From JACPFN01 sp964406135 (GTDB lineage Bacteria > Babelota > Babeliae > Babelales > Chromulinivoraceae), in assembly GCA_964406135.1 (NCBI GenBank), contig CAYOQO010000005.1, positions 1-64,000 of the forward strand: a stretch of 64,000 nt of DNA. Reading direction: 5' to 3'. Shown here piece after piece: positions 1 through 9,307 of this stretch. Made by a program: the position numbers and the translations under genes. Below the pieces are notes generated by a model. That model made no database searches. It saw only the letters and a program-made list of their open reading frames with translations, and had not been told where the DNA came from. Every line of letters begins with the position of its first letter. The stretch's first letter is position 1.

Positions 1-1615
1 ACCTTTGATACGTTAGCTTCATTAATTTCGTACCAGGATAATAAAATTGCAAGACCTGACTAAAGTTCCAATGATCATCTTTAACTAATTTGTAAGCACC
101 CCATTGACATAATCCTTTATGATGACCAAATCCTTTTCCTTCAATCAAATAATGTCGATGAACTCTGGTAATGTTAAAACAATAACTTTTTAGTTCTGGA
201 AATAATGATTTCATCTTTTTTTCCGTAATCACAATTTTTCGAGTACCAACATTAAATTGAACCTTTTTGACCAAGCCAGCTTTATCTTTTTTTAATATCA
301 TCATGTCAATTAATTTTGAAATTTTGGGAAAATCTTTTTGTAAGCGACTGATAATTATTTCAGAACTTAAATCTATATGCCAATTAAAAACTTTATAATT
401 TTTGCAAAATGTGCACGGATACCCACGCGCCAAATAAGGCACTCGTTTATGATCAGGATCATCAATATGTGCTGGCACAATGCCTCCGCAGCATGCATCA
501 TACATTGTTAATGCTGGTTTTTCATCATAAGATACAAACATATCTTTGGTTTCCTGAACCGCTTGCTTGAATTTTGCAGACTGAGCATGATGACCTTTGT
601 ACGTTTGATGTTTAATGCCATTTTCAATATGATATGGCCTATTTAATTTTTGAGCTTGAAGTACCTGCCAAATCAAATAAGTTCTGCAGGCAATCGCCAA
701 AACTTTATTCATTTCAAGTGGCCAACCGGGCCATCCTTCATGCTTGATCACTGATAATAAATAATCATCTATGTCCAAACTATTAATCACATAAAATTGT
801 TTTTTTTCTTGAAATAAAATAAAAGATCCAAGATATTGATTACCTTGAAATTCAATACCTGAAATATCTTGTTTTAAAATTTGCTGCAAAAATTTTGTAG
901 GCAATGCTGGAACAAATTCATAAAGCAGTTTTTGAATAACATCAGATAAAATTGTCACAAATTTTTGATAACGATATTTTGCGTCTTTTGTTAATTTTTT
1001 GCGATCATCTTTTGAAAAATTTAAGGCTGCAATTTGCTCCAAAAATAAAAATTTTGCACGATCGGATAAAAATTCTTTTGCATATATTTGTAATGTTTCA
1101 AGTGTTACAGAAGGCTGCTGTGAAATACCATCAATAAAATCTTCTAAAAAAAATTGAAAAATTTGGATAACAAAATCATTTAATTGATTAAATTGCACAC
1201 TTTCTAATTGATCTGAAAGTACAAACGCATCAAACAAATCATGCAAAACATTTGCCTCTTCATGCAAATCAATGCGTTTTGATTCAAGCCAACAAGAAAC
1301 ATACGATTTTAAAGTAACCAATTGCGCTGCAGACAACATTGGAAAAACATAAACCAATTTTTCTTTCAATGGTTTTGCATTCAACAGAATTTGTTCATGC
1401 TTACTGTCTAAGGTAATAATTTTACCGCCAAATTGATATCCCAAAGCTAAATTGGGATTTGAAGACAAAATAAATCCATGCTTACTTAACAATTCTAAAT
1501 TATTTTGCTCAAGTTCACCGATCTGTTTTTTTTGAAGCAAAACTTTAACATCAAATGCTTGAATTTTTAAAATACACAAAAATAAAAATAATATGCTTTG
1601 CCTGATACGTGCCAT
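1..1615 (-). CDS. SpoIID/LytB-domain protein, 3' end cut by window edge
   Basis: I translated the reverse strand by hand from the ATG at 1615; the frame stays open for about 538 codons to base 1, so the stop lies outside. The N-terminus (MARIRQSILFLFLCILKIQA) is a signal peptide. The C-terminal half carries the SpoIID/LytB signature: HEGWPGWPLEMNKVLAIACR-TY near residue 290, GHHKGLCQWGA near residue 503 and FYYPGT a few residues before the edge. In this family the domain acts on peptidoglycan: SpoIID is a lytic transglycosylase that removes denuded glycan strands, and LytB is an amidase enhancer. The first 280 residues resemble nothing I know. It is the third gene of a minus-strand run after the zinc-ribbon and RNase H genes. 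Diderm non-sporulating bacteria often carry such proteins, so the role is probably wall remodelling (inference). Confidence 0.85.
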   Translation of the reverse strand, partial: MARIRQSILFLFLCILKIQAFDVKVLLQKKQIGELEQNNLELLSKHGFILSSNPNLALGYQFGGKIITLDSKHEQILLNAKPLKEKLVYVFPMLSAAQLVTLKSYVSCWLESKRIDLHEEANVLHDLFDAFVLSDQLESVQFNQLNDFVIQIFQFFLEDFIDGISQQPSVTLETLQIYAKEFLSDRAKFLFLEQIAALNFSKDDRKKLTKDAKYRYQKFVTILSDVIQKLLYEFVPALPTKFLQQILKQDISGIEFQGNQYLGSFILFQEKKQFYVINSLDIDDYLLSVIKHEGWPGWPLEMNKVLAIACRTYLIWQVLQAQKLNRPYHIENGIKHQTYKGHHAQSAKFKQAVQETKDMFVSYDEKPALTMYDACCGGIVPAHIDDPDHKRVPYLARGYPCTFCKNYKVFNWHIDLSSEIIISRLQKDFPKISKLIDMMILKKDKAGLVKKVQFNVGTRKIVITEKKMKSLFPELKSYCFNITRVHRHYLIEGKGFGHHKGLCQWGAYKLVKDDHWNFSQVLQFYYPGTKLMKLTYQR

Positions 1616-1648
1616 ACATCCCTACCTAAAAAATGATTGTTTGCAGGA

Positions 1649-2179
1649 CTACTCAATGTCATGATTCTTCAACAAATCCACAAATTTTTTTGGCATCAAT
1701 ACATTTTTATCAATTCCACGATTTGCCAAAAAATCTGCTCGTTCATTGTGTTCTCGATACACATGACAAAAAGTTACTTTATAATCTTTCATCAATTGCT
1801 CTGCAACTACTTTCATTTTTTTGAGCAATGGATCTTTAATTTTATACACACCTGTCATTTGACGTACTAACAATTGTGAATCTGAAAAAATTAATAAACT
1901 TTCCTTTTGATCCAAATATTCTTTTGCAAAATATAATCCTAACAAAAGTGCAAAATATTCTGCTTGATTATTTGTGCGATGGCCCACAAAAAAACCTTGT
2001 TCGCAAAGTTTCATATCGCCACGGGTTAATGCAAATCCAGCACCAGCTTTTCCAGGATTATTTCGAGATGCTCCATCAATATGCATGCGTCCCATAGTTT
2101 GTGACGATGATTCACATTGTTTTGGATTTTCAATATCTGGTTCTTGCTCAAAAAAGGAAAGTTGTTTATTAAAATTCAT
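1649..2179 (-). CDS. Ribonuclease HI family protein
   Basis: A 176-residue protein with the RNase H fold motifs: HIDGASRNNPG (Asp35), NNQAEYFALLLGL (Glu74), IFSDSQLLV (Asp100) and HNERADFLAN (Asp149). These are the four acidic metal ligands of RNase HI, which cuts RNA in RNA-DNA hybrids. The NNQAEY form and the lack of the basic handle loop place it with the shorter RNase HI-like proteins rather than E. coli RnhA. The first 30 residues precede the domain and are not conserved in the family. It lies 23 bases after the zinc-ribbon gene and 33 before the SpoIID gene on the same strand, so the three probably share a transcript. All catalytic residues are present, so activity is expected. Confidence 0.9.
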   Translation of the reverse strand: MNFNKQLSFFEQEPDIENPKQCESSSQTMGRMHIDGASRNNPGKAGAGFALTRGDMKLCEQGFFVGHRTNNQAEYFALLLGLYFAKEYLDQKESLLIFSDSQLLVRQMTGVYKIKDPLLKKMKVVAEQLMKDYKVTFCHVYREHNERADFLANRGIDKNVLMPKKFVDLLKNHDIE

Positions 2180-2202
2180 TGGTACAAAAGCCTTTTTTGC
2201 AA

Positions 2203-2901
2203 TTATTCATGATATAAAAATCGATAACAATCTTTACACTGAAGCAACCCTTGATTTTTCAACATTTGAATATCACGTGCTGCCATAAAATAAAAACAGG
2301 CACTACAAGAATCTTGATAAACAGGAACGACTGGATTATTGACACGACCACGCATTGTTTCATACGTATTGATCCATTCTTGAGGAACATCAGTCAATTG
2401 ACTTTGACGATCTTTATGAAATTGATCCGTTTGCTCAATTAAAGATTGAATGGTATTTTTTTCTTGATCAATTTTTGCAACTAATTTTTCTTTTTCCGCT
2501 TGATAGGTTTCATACAAACTTTGATACTCTTTTATAGCTGCGCCAACCTTATTGGTCATTTGCATCATTTTTTGTTCTTGCTGATCACGGTTGAATTTCA
2601 CACGATCAATTTCTTTGTTTGCAGCATCATACTCATGAGCAGTGGTCACGCCTTGCGATGATGCAATTAAATGAGCTTCTTGATCCTGAAGTTCTTTAAC
2701 TTTCAGCTCTTGCTCATGCAACTGTTGTTCAATTTCATTTTTTTTATGGGCACGAATTTCAAGATCTTTTTCAAGTTGCTGCAACTGAGTTTGCAATTGC
2801 GTGATGATGCTGTTTGAAGCTTGCACTTTATGAGTAACATCAGTTAAATTTTGATCGAAAGTGACAAGCGCAATAAAATTTTTCAATTTTTGATCGTTCA
2901 T
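2203..2901 (-). CDS. Coiled-coil protein with C-terminal C4 zinc ribbon (DUF164/COG1579 family)
   Basis: A 232-residue protein. Residues about 15-165 form a long heptad-rich coiled coil full of Gln, Glu and Lys. The C-terminus has two Cys pairs (CSAC about 30 residues before CKDC) that form a zinc ribbon. This architecture defines the COG1579 family, which includes Helicobacter HP0958/FlgZ, an RNA and sigma-54 binding protein. The biochemical role in most bacteria is unknown, and no flagellar gene is present here. The start ATG at 2901 has an AAGGG ribosome site 6 bases upstream. It heads the run with the RNase H and SpoIID genes and lies just after a tRNA gene. Confidence 0.85.
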   Translation of the reverse strand: MNDQKLKNFIALVTFDQNLTDVTHKVQASNSIITQLQTQLQQLEKDLEIRAHKKNEIEQQLHEQELKVKELQDQEAHLIASSQGVTTAHEYDAANKEIDRVKFNRDQQEQKMMQMTNKVGAAIKEYQSLYETYQAEKEKLVAKIDQEKNTIQSLIEQTDQFHKDRQSQLTDVPQEWINTYETMRGRVNNPVVPVYQDSCSACFYFMAARDIQMLKNQGLLQCKDCYRFLYHE

Positions 2902-2951
2902 TTTTTCCCTTAGCTTTGCGCTTTGAAAAAATATTGGAGTCTTTTTTTGTT

Positions 2952-3027
2952 TGGTGGGCCTACCAGGGATCGAACCTGGGACCTTTCGGTTATGAGCCGA
3001 CTGCTCTAACCCCTGAGCTATAGGCCC
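2952..3027 (-). tRNA. tRNA with CAU anticodon (elongator Met, or Ile2)
   Basis: The reverse strand folds as a 76-base cloverleaf. The acceptor stem GGGCCTA pairs perfectly with TAGGCCC, the D-arm is AGCTCAGGGGTTAGAGC, the anticodon stem-loop reads CGGCTCATAACCG and the T-loop is GTTCGATCC. The 3' CCA is encoded. CAU is shared by elongator Met and by Ile2, whose C34 is modified to lysidine. It is not initiator Met, because the acceptor ends are fully paired. I cannot decide between Met and Ile2 by eye. Confidence 0.93.
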
Positions 3028-3136
3028 GCAAACAATTTTTTGTACTAAAATTGAGTACTCTTAATAGAATAATTTATTTTTCAGATATTGTGAAGATTGT
3101 TTTAAGCAGGCACCGTTTATAAAATAATTTCAAAAA

Positions 3137-3721
3137 TTATGAACGTTTTTTAGAAATTTCAAGAACTGGTGCTCTTGGTAACAAAACAGAACCTGCAATA
3201 CAATTTCTTTTATATTGCCACCATTCATCATGTAAGTGATGCTGAATTATCTTAATCTCCTTAACGATATCAAAAAACTCATCTACAGATGCAAAGAATC
3301 TAGGATACATTTTTAAAATTTCAACTTTTTTAACATATCTAAGCATCTCATTGTAAACAGGATTAAAAGGTTTATCGTCAGCAAAATATTCTTCAATATA
3401 ATCCGCTTCAACTCCACCTTTAAGCAATTCATAAAGAACCAAATAATCCACTTCAGCTCCACGTTTAAGCAAATCAATAACCAATTTTGAATCTGCAAGT
3501 AAAATAGCTAATGTTAACGGCCTGATAAAAAAAGATTCACATTGCTCATCATAACATTGAATCGATTGATTTACATCGCAAAAATTATCCAAAAACAATC
3601 GGGCTTTTTCACGTTTTTGATGTCTGGTCAATGCACCATCAAAAACAAATGATGATGATGATGCAGATAAATATGTGCCTATACATGATAAAATAAATAG
3701 ATATCGCATATAAATATTCAT
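3137..3721 (-). CDS. Secreted ankyrin-like protein
   Basis: I take the ATG at 3721, which overlaps the stop of endonuclease IV as ATGA and has GGGAT 7 bases upstream; a start at 3733 is also open. The 194-residue product begins MNIYMRYLFILSCIGTYLSA, a signal peptide. Residues about 60-100 (RPLTLAILLADSKLVIDLLK, then RGAEVD) fit one ankyrin repeat, with a weaker second helix pair after it. The C-terminal third (RYVKKVEILKMYPRFF onward) is helical and unrecognised. Coupling to nfo suggests only shared transcription, not shared function. An exported ankyrin-like protein fits a host-contact role (inference). Homology was not tested. Confidence 0.7.
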   Translation of the reverse strand: MNIYMRYLFILSCIGTYLSASSSSFVFDGALTRHQKREKARLFLDNFCDVNQSIQCYDEQCESFFIRPLTLAILLADSKLVIDLLKRGAEVDYLVLYELLKGGVEADYIEEYFADDKPFNPVYNEMLRYVKKVEILKMYPRFFASVDEFFDIVKEIKIIQHHLHDEWWQYKRNCIAGSVLLPRAPVLEISKKRS

Positions 3722-4557
3722 TTTAAATCCCACTGCACAACAGTATGCAAAATTTTATTTTCATCTTCTTGGCATGATCCAGGAAGTTCTAAAATTATAG
3801 GTACTTGCGCAAATAATTTATTATTCATAATTTGTTTGAGCACATGTTCTTTTAAAAATCCTTCTCCAGGAACTCCATGTTTATCAATGTAAGAACCACA
3901 AACTTCAGGCGTATCATTTAAATGAAGTAATGCAATGTTATCTTTTCCAACCATGTCATGAATCAACTTTAAAAAATCATCAAGAGCCATCTGATTTTTT
4001 AAATCATAGCCATAAACAAACGCATGAGCCGTATCCAGGCAAAATTTTACACGATCTTTATGATCAATATGCTCATACAACAATCCAAAATCTTCAATAT
4101 CGCCACCAAAATTACGTCCTGCATGTGGAGCATTTTCTAAAATTAACGGTACATTTGAAACTTTTAAAATCAATTCATTCACAGACTCTGCCACATATTT
4201 TACTTGATCTTTTTTATCAAGTTTTGCACGCGTTGCACCAATATGAATCACAATACCTTCACTGTGCAAATCAGCTGCAAACTGAGTTTCTTCACACAAT
4301 GTTATAAATTCTTTGCTTTTTACATTCACTAAACTGGACCAGTAGGCAGCATGCACAAAATAAGCACATGCTAATTTTTTTTTCAAATGAACAAATTCAT
4401 CTACAACATCAGATGAAAGTTTAACGTATTTTCCATCTTCATTGATCAAAAAACTTTGTACAGCAGTTAATTGCAACCGTTGGACAATTGACATGACCTC
4501 GAGCAAATGTTGCTGCAATCGAACATGTAATCCTAATAATCGTTCTGATGTTTTCAC
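3718..4557 (-). CDS. nfo: Endonuclease IV (AP endonuclease 2 family)
   Basis: A 279-residue TIM-barrel enzyme of normal family length. It cleaves the DNA backbone 5' to abasic sites in base-excision repair, using three zinc ions. Visible motifs are LENAPHAGRNFGG, FCLDTAHAFVYGYDL and LHLNDTPEVCGSYIDKHGVP-GEG, matching the family signatures LENTAGQG, CLDTCHAFAAGYD and HLNDSK-x-GSxxDRHExIGEG. The late ligand Glu lies in PIILELPG. The start is GTG with GAGG about 7 bases upstream; no in-frame ATG fits better. It sits 14 bases after the phosphohexomutase gene and overlaps the secreted ankyrin-like gene by 4 bases, so the three form one operon. Confidence 0.92.
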   Translation of the reverse strand: MKTSERLLGLHVRLQQHLLEVMSIVQRLQLTAVQSFLINEDGKYVKLSSDVVDEFVHLKKKLACAYFVHAAYWSSLVNVKSKEFITLCEETQFAADLHSEGIVIHIGATRAKLDKKDQVKYVAESVNELILKVSNVPLILENAPHAGRNFGGDIEDFGLLYEHIDHKDRVKFCLDTAHAFVYGYDLKNQMALDDFLKLIHDMVGKDNIALLHLNDTPEVCGSYIDKHGVPGEGFLKEHVLKQIMNNKLFAQVPIILELPGSCQEDENKILHTVVQWDLK

Positions 4558-4571
4558 ACATTTTCCTCTAA

Positions 4572-5732
4572 TTACAGTTCTTGAATTGTCTCAAAACCAA
4601 CACTTTGTGCACAAGCAGCATCCATTTGTTCATCAATACTTTTAAGAGCTTGAGCAAAAGTTACGCGATTTTTTACCAAAAGATCAAATAACCGAAGCAT
4701 AGAATAAATTCCATCAGAATAACAACCAACATGTCGGTCTTTAAAAAAGAATCTTCCATGAATTTGTGCTGCAAAAATTGCTTGCTGAGTTGTCATAGTA
4801 TCAGATAATACTTTTAAACAATTACGAACAATTATATTTTTACCATGCACTTGTGCAATAAAAGCATTTAATTTTTCTGATTGAATATCAGATACCACGA
4901 CACGATGTGCATATTTAGTTAAAATATCTTGCGCAAACATTGCAGCAAGACGATCCCCAAACACCATAGATCCTTTATGATCCATTGCAAGCATTCGATC
5001 TCCATCACCATCAAAAGCAATACCAAATAATTTTTTTGTTTTTTTAAGTTCAGACTTTAAATAAATCATATTTTCATCATTATAAGGATCTGGAATATGC
5101 ACCGGAAAATTTCCATCAACTTGATCACAAAGTAATAAAATTTGCTTCCATCCCATACGGTGCAACAATTTTTTCATCACAGGACCTGTAGCTCCATTAC
5201 CACAATCAATCACAACAGAAAAATCATACTGCGATAAATGTGCAAATTCTTGCCATAAACTGTTGATATACTGATCCATAATCGGACAAGGAATGATTTT
5301 TCCAACATATGACAATTTTATAAATGTACGTTTTTGCAAAATATCATAAATTTCAAGCAAACTGTCACCTTGCACTAAATTTTTATTCAAAAAAAATTTA
5401 AATCCATTATATTTTGCAGAACTTCCTGAAGCTGTAATCATGATTCCTGCTTGTACGGGAAGATGATGAAGCCCAAATACAAATACTGGAGTCGGACAAA
5501 TTCCTAAAAAATAAACTTGATAACCTGCATCCACAATTGCTTGAGCAACTTGCTGATATATTTCTTGACCATACAATCGACCATCAAATGCAAGTGCTAT
5601 ACGCTGTAAATTATTTGATTGATGCGCAAACCATGTAACTGCAGCTTGTGCAATTTCATAAGAATCTTGCATGTTCAATTCTTCTGGAACTTGACCTCGA
5701 ATATCAGATACTTTAAAAATATGATTTTGCAT
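4572..5732 (-). CDS. Degenerate phosphohexomutase (PMM/PGM family paralogue)
   Basis: A 386-residue member of the alpha-D-phosphohexomutase family, about 70 residues shorter than usual. Domains 1-3 are recognisable: DIRG at residue 10, CPTP at 80, DCGNGATG at 177 and the metal loop DGDGDR at 241-246. The phosphoserine loop, normally TASHNP, is TASGSS (Ser102 kept, His-Asn-Pro lost). The sugar loop, normally GGExSGH, is AAQIHGR (321-327), and the KxGHSFIK segment is RNCLKVLSD. The C-terminal phosphate-binding domain with RxSNTEP is absent; the protein stops after SVGFETIQEL. An intact paralogue lies at 54577. Mutase activity is therefore doubtful. It heads an operon with nfo. No frameshift is visible, so it looks maintained rather than freshly broken. 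Confidence 0.8.
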   Translation of the reverse strand: MQNHIFKVSDIRGQVPEELNMQDSYEIAQAAVTWFAHQSNNLQRIALAFDGRLYGQEIYQQVAQAIVDAGYQVYFLGICPTPVFVFGLHHLPVQAGIMITASGSSAKYNGFKFFLNKNLVQGDSLLEIYDILQKRTFIKLSYVGKIIPCPIMDQYINSLWQEFAHLSQYDFSVVIDCGNGATGPVMKKLLHRMGWKQILLLCDQVDGNFPVHIPDPYNDENMIYLKSELKKTKKLFGIAFDGDGDRMLAMDHKGSMVFGDRLAAMFAQDILTKYAHRVVVSDIQSEKLNAFIAQVHGKNIIVRNCLKVLSDTMTTQQAIFAAQIHGRFFFKDRHVGCYSDGIYSMLRLFDLLVKNRVTFAQALKSIDEQMDAACAQSVGFETIQEL

Positions 5733-5809
5733 AATGCACCATTACATATTATACTTCTCTCAAGTTATAAAAATCAGATCCAGCGTATCACATTTACAAT
5801 TCAAAAACT

Positions 5810-8509
5810 ATGATTCCTCACAAACTTCACATTAAAAATTTTTTAAGTTACGGACCTGAAACTCAAATCATAGATTTTTCAAATTATCATCTTATTTGTT
5901 TATCCGGAAAAAATGGCCATGGCAAATCTGCAATGCTTGATGCAATTACCTGGGCTATATGGGGTCAAGCACGTAAATCATATGGTAATGCAAAACCTGA
6001 TGCTGGACTTTTGCATCTTGGCCAAAAACATATGATGGTTATTTTGGAATTTGAAGTAAATGGCGCCAACTATCGCATACGTCGTGAATATTTACATACA
6101 GCAAGCAAACCTTTTGCAACGCTTGATTTTGGAATTTCAAACCCTGATGGAAAATTAACAGCACTCACTGACAAAACCATTAAAGATACTCAAGAAAAAA
6201 TTGAACGAACTATCGGCATTACCTACGAATCATTTACCAATTCAACATTTTTGCGCCAAGGTCAATCAAATGAATTTTCCAAAAAATTGCCCAAAGAGCG
6301 CAAAGAAATTTTAGCTCAAGTTTTACAACTCAATCAATTTGAACAACAAAAAAAAATAGCCATGCTTCATGCTCGAAAACTTCAACTTGATTGGGCTTCG
6401 CAAAATAACATTGTAATACGCATTGAACAAGAATTAAAAACCTTAGCCACAGTTCATGAACAACAACAAATCATAACTGATCAAATTCAACAGCTTGATG
6501 AACAACGCCACAATTATTCAATTTTAAAAGCTGATTTAATACTTCAAGCTCAAGCTTTACTGCAAAAAAATAATGAATATTTTTTATTAACACAGCAAGG
6601 TCAAAATTTACAAAAAAATATTGAGCAGATCCAACAAGAAATAGTCAAAATTAAAACATTACTGGCACAATCAAGCGCTATCAATGATGGAGCAAAAATT
6701 AAACAAGAAGAACAAGAACTTATTCAACTTTTACAACGCTTTCAACAAGCTCAGCATAAAAAATTGCAACTTAAAGAAACCTACCTTACAACCAAAGACA
6801 AATTAAAAGAATTAATCGCCACAATCCAACAAGAATTTCAAAAAAATGAGCAAAAATTACAACTTCAAATAATTTCTGCTCAAGAAATGTTTAATTTTGG
6901 TCAAAAACAACTGCAACTTGAACAAGCAACATGCCAAGAGCTTAAAAAACAGGGTTTAATTTTTATAGAACAGATGCAACAGCTACAAACTCAACTCAAG
7001 CCTCTTGAAAATATTGAAATTTTACACGCTCAAGCACAAGAGCTATTTGAAAAAAATAAAACAACATACCAAAATTTATGTGCTCAAAGTACCCAACTGG
7101 TACAACAGATCTCACTGCTGACACAACAACAGCAACAACAAAAACATTTGCCTCATGCAACCTGCTTGCAATGTGAACAAACCATTACTCCAGAACAACA
7201 GCACAAAATTATGAACAACTTAGCACTGCAACAAAGCGAGACAGAAGCTACATTAAAAATAGTGCGAGAACAAATTCAAAATTTAAAAATAGAGCTCACA
7301 ACGCAGCATGCACAACTGCAAAAATTAAAAATTTCCTGCAATGAATTCATTTTGCTTTCAACAAAATTTGAAGAACAAAGCAAACAAGAAGTAACTTTCA
7401 ACCTTCAAATTTCAGAACAAGAAAAAAAGATTACAGCGCAACAAGAATCATTGATAACCACCAAAAGAAATGTTGATTTTTTAGAAATTGAACTTCAAAA
7501 TGTAATAAAAAATTTTAAACTACAGTCACAAAATGAAGAAATTCAATACTTGCAAAAAACCATGCACATGATTGAAGAAGAAGTAAAAACTTTAAATTAT
7601 GATCCAGTGCAACATCAACAAATTGAAACAAAATTACATCAGATTCAAAAATTATTACAAGAATATCAAGCAGATCACGACGATTCGGCAAAAGAAGTTA
7701 TGCAGCTGCAACTCAAACAATTACAAATGAATACACTTGAAATTCAAACACAACTGCGCACAATTTATGAAAAATTAAAATTATATGAAAATCTTGGACA
7801 AGAGCAACAAGAGCTTGCACAAAAAGAACAACATCTAGATAAAAATATACATGAGCTTGAGCAACAACATCGACAACTTTTGGTACAAAAAGGAACATTA
7901 CAGCATCAACAAAAAAAACAACACGAGCTTGAAAAAGAAGGTGAAGAACTTTCAAAAACAATCAAATTGCTCTACCAAGATCTACAAGATTACCAAGAAA
8001 TTGCCAAGGCTTTAGGAAAAGATGGAATTCAAGCATTACTCATTGAGCAAGCAATTCCTGAAATTGAACATGAAACTAATCAAATTTTAGCAAGATTAAC
8101 CAACAATCAAACCCAAATTTTTATTGAATCTTTGCGCGACCTGAAAAAAGGTGGCAGCAAAGAAACTCTTGATATCAAAATTTCAGATTCATTTGGAATT
8201 CGTGATTATGAAATGTTTTCTGGTGGTGAAGCATTTCGCATTGATTTTGCTTTACGCATTGGCATTTCAAAACTTTTAGCACGACGCGCTGGCACCACAC
8301 TACAAACTATTTTTATTGATGAAGGATTTGGATCTCAAGATGAAGAGGGTTTGCAACTGATTATGGACAACATTTACAAAATTCAAGATGATTTTGCCAA
8401 AATTGTGATTGTTTCTCATTTACCTGAGATGAAAGAACAGTTTCCCGTACAATTTGTGATTGAAAAAAAACGATCTGGCAGTACGGTTGCTGTGGTGCAT
8501 CAAGGATAA
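5810..8509 (+). CDS. sbcC: SbcC/Rad50-type SMC ATPase
   Basis: An 899-residue SMC-like protein. The N-terminal Walker A is GKNGHGKSAMLDAITWAIWG, followed by two long Gln/Glu/Lys coiled coils that meet at a zinc hook, Cys452-x2-Cys455. The C-terminal ATPase half has the signature MFSGGEAFRIDFAL, the Walker B IFIDEGFGSQD and the H-loop VSHL. SbcC pairs with the SbcD nuclease to process hairpins and broken ends. No sbcD is adjacent: the next gene is convergent and unrelated. The length is typical of short SbcC forms. It is transcribed divergently from the phosphohexomutase operon and ends at a bidirectional terminator. Confidence 0.93.
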   Translation: MIPHKLHIKNFLSYGPETQIIDFSNYHLICLSGKNGHGKSAMLDAITWAIWGQARKSYGNAKPDAGLLHLGQKHMMVILEFEVNGANYRIRREYLHTASKPFATLDFGISNPDGKLTALTDKTIKDTQEKIERTIGITYESFTNSTFLRQGQSNEFSKKLPKERKEILAQVLQLNQFEQQKKIAMLHARKLQLDWASQNNIVIRIEQELKTLATVHEQQQIITDQIQQLDEQRHNYSILKADLILQAQALLQKNNEYFLLTQQGQNLQKNIEQIQQEIVKIKTLLAQSSAINDGAKIKQEEQELIQLLQRFQQAQHKKLQLKETYLTTKDKLKELIATIQQEFQKNEQKLQLQIISAQEMFNFGQKQLQLEQATCQELKKQGLIFIEQMQQLQTQLKPLENIEILHAQAQELFEKNKTTYQNLCAQSTQLVQQISLLTQQQQQQKHLPHATCLQCEQTITPEQQHKIMNNLALQQSETEATLKIVREQIQNLKIELTTQHAQLQKLKISCNEFILLSTKFEEQSKQEVTFNLQISEQEKKITAQQESLITTKRNVDFLEIELQNVIKNFKLQSQNEEIQYLQKTMHMIEEEVKTLNYDPVQHQQIETKLHQIQKLLQEYQADHDDSAKEVMQLQLKQLQMNTLEIQTQLRTIYEKLKLYENLGQEQQELAQKEQHLDKNIHELEQQHRQLLVQKGTLQHQQKKQHELEKEGEELSKTIKLLYQDLQDYQEIAKALGKDGIQALLIEQAIPEIEHETNQILARLTNNQTQIFIESLRDLKKGGSKETLDIKISDSFGIRDYEMFSGGEAFRIDFALRIGISKLLARRAGTTLQTIFIDEGFGSQDEEGLQLIMDNIYKIQDDFAKIVIVSHLPEMKEQFPVQFVIEKKRSGSTVAVVHQG

Positions 8510-8524
8510 AAATTAAAATTCATA

Positions 8525-8565
8525 TAAAAAAATGCCCACACTTTTTTAAGTGCAGGCATTTTTTA
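8525..8565. terminator. Bidirectional hairpin terminator between sbcC and a secreted-protein gene
   Basis: AAAAATGCC pairs with GGCATTTTT around an inner CACT/AGTG stem, with A- and T-runs on the two sides. It lies between two convergent genes and can serve both. Confidence 0.8.
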
Positions 8566-8582
8566 AAACTTAAGAAAATTAC

Positions 8583-9215
8583 TTATAAAGCAAAAGCTTC
8601 TTTAATTTCTGGAGTCATTTCAACATTTGCCAAAACATGCATTGCAATATATTTTTGCACTGATGCATCTTTACATGATGCCAAAATTTTTGGTAACTCA
8701 ACAATCACAACATTTGGATTTTCTTGAGCTTGTGCAATCAAATCATCCACCATTTGTTCAATGCTGACAGCTTTATCAAAGTATCCCAAATAATATGCAG
8801 TAACTAATGCTGTTGCAGTTGCAAAAGTACCAACAATCACATATTTTCCAGCACCTTGATAACCAGCAATTTCAGCATTCCATGCTTTGCTGTACCATGG
8901 TTGAACTACAATGAAAGGAGGTGTCAATGTTTGAGTTGCTTCTAAATTTGCAACATAATTTAATTCTGTAACAATTGCTTGAGCTGCACCATTAACGGCT
9001 TCAACAACACCCAAAGATACTTCAGATTCCATTGGATAATGTCCCATAGGATCAAGCAAATCAGTTTTTCCATTTTTTAACGTATCTGCAACATTTTTTG
9101 CAAAATCTGTAACAAATTCTGAAGCTTGCTGACCAAGACCTTTGTCATCTGCTTTTAACGAAAATACTGCACAATTTAAAACAAAAAATATTGAAAATGC
9201 ATGATGTTTATGCAT
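8583..9215 (-). CDS. Exported hypothetical protein with one internal membrane segment
   Basis: A 210-residue protein I do not recognise. The first 22 residues (MHKHHAFSIFFVLNCAVFSLKA) are a signal peptide. A hydrophobic stretch near residues 125-150 (YVIVGTFATATALVTAYYLG) could span a membrane. The remainder is acidic and helical, with short Leu/Val-rich segments near the C-terminus. The ribosome site AGGGG lies 6 bases before the ATG. It is the last of three minus-strand genes for small exported proteins (8583-10484), each preceded by a strong purine-rich ribosome site, which suggests high expression. Confidence 0.75.
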   Translation of the reverse strand: MHKHHAFSIFFVLNCAVFSLKADDKGLGQQASEFVTDFAKNVADTLKNGKTDLLDPMGHYPMESEVSLGVVEAVNGAAQAIVTELNYVANLEATQTLTPPFIVVQPWYSKAWNAEIAGYQGAGKYVIVGTFATATALVTAYYLGYFDKAVSIEQMVDDLIAQAQENPNVVIVELPKILASCKDASVQKYIAMHVLANVEMTPEIKEAFAL

Positions 9216-9307
9216 AAAAAACCCCTAAGCAAATAGTTTAAAATTAACATTACAACATTAAAGATAACACTTTTTTTGCAACTTACAAGAAAATGCCGCT
9301 TTCAACG

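Noticed and set aside
2952..3027. Initiator tRNA-Met
   Set aside because: The acceptor stem is fully paired including the first pair, and the anticodon stem lacks the three G-C pairs typical of the initiator.
7713..7961. An 82-residue hydrophobic minus-strand frame inside sbcC
   Set aside because: Reverse of Gln-rich coiled-coil codons gives Val/Leu/Phe strings; a known artefact.
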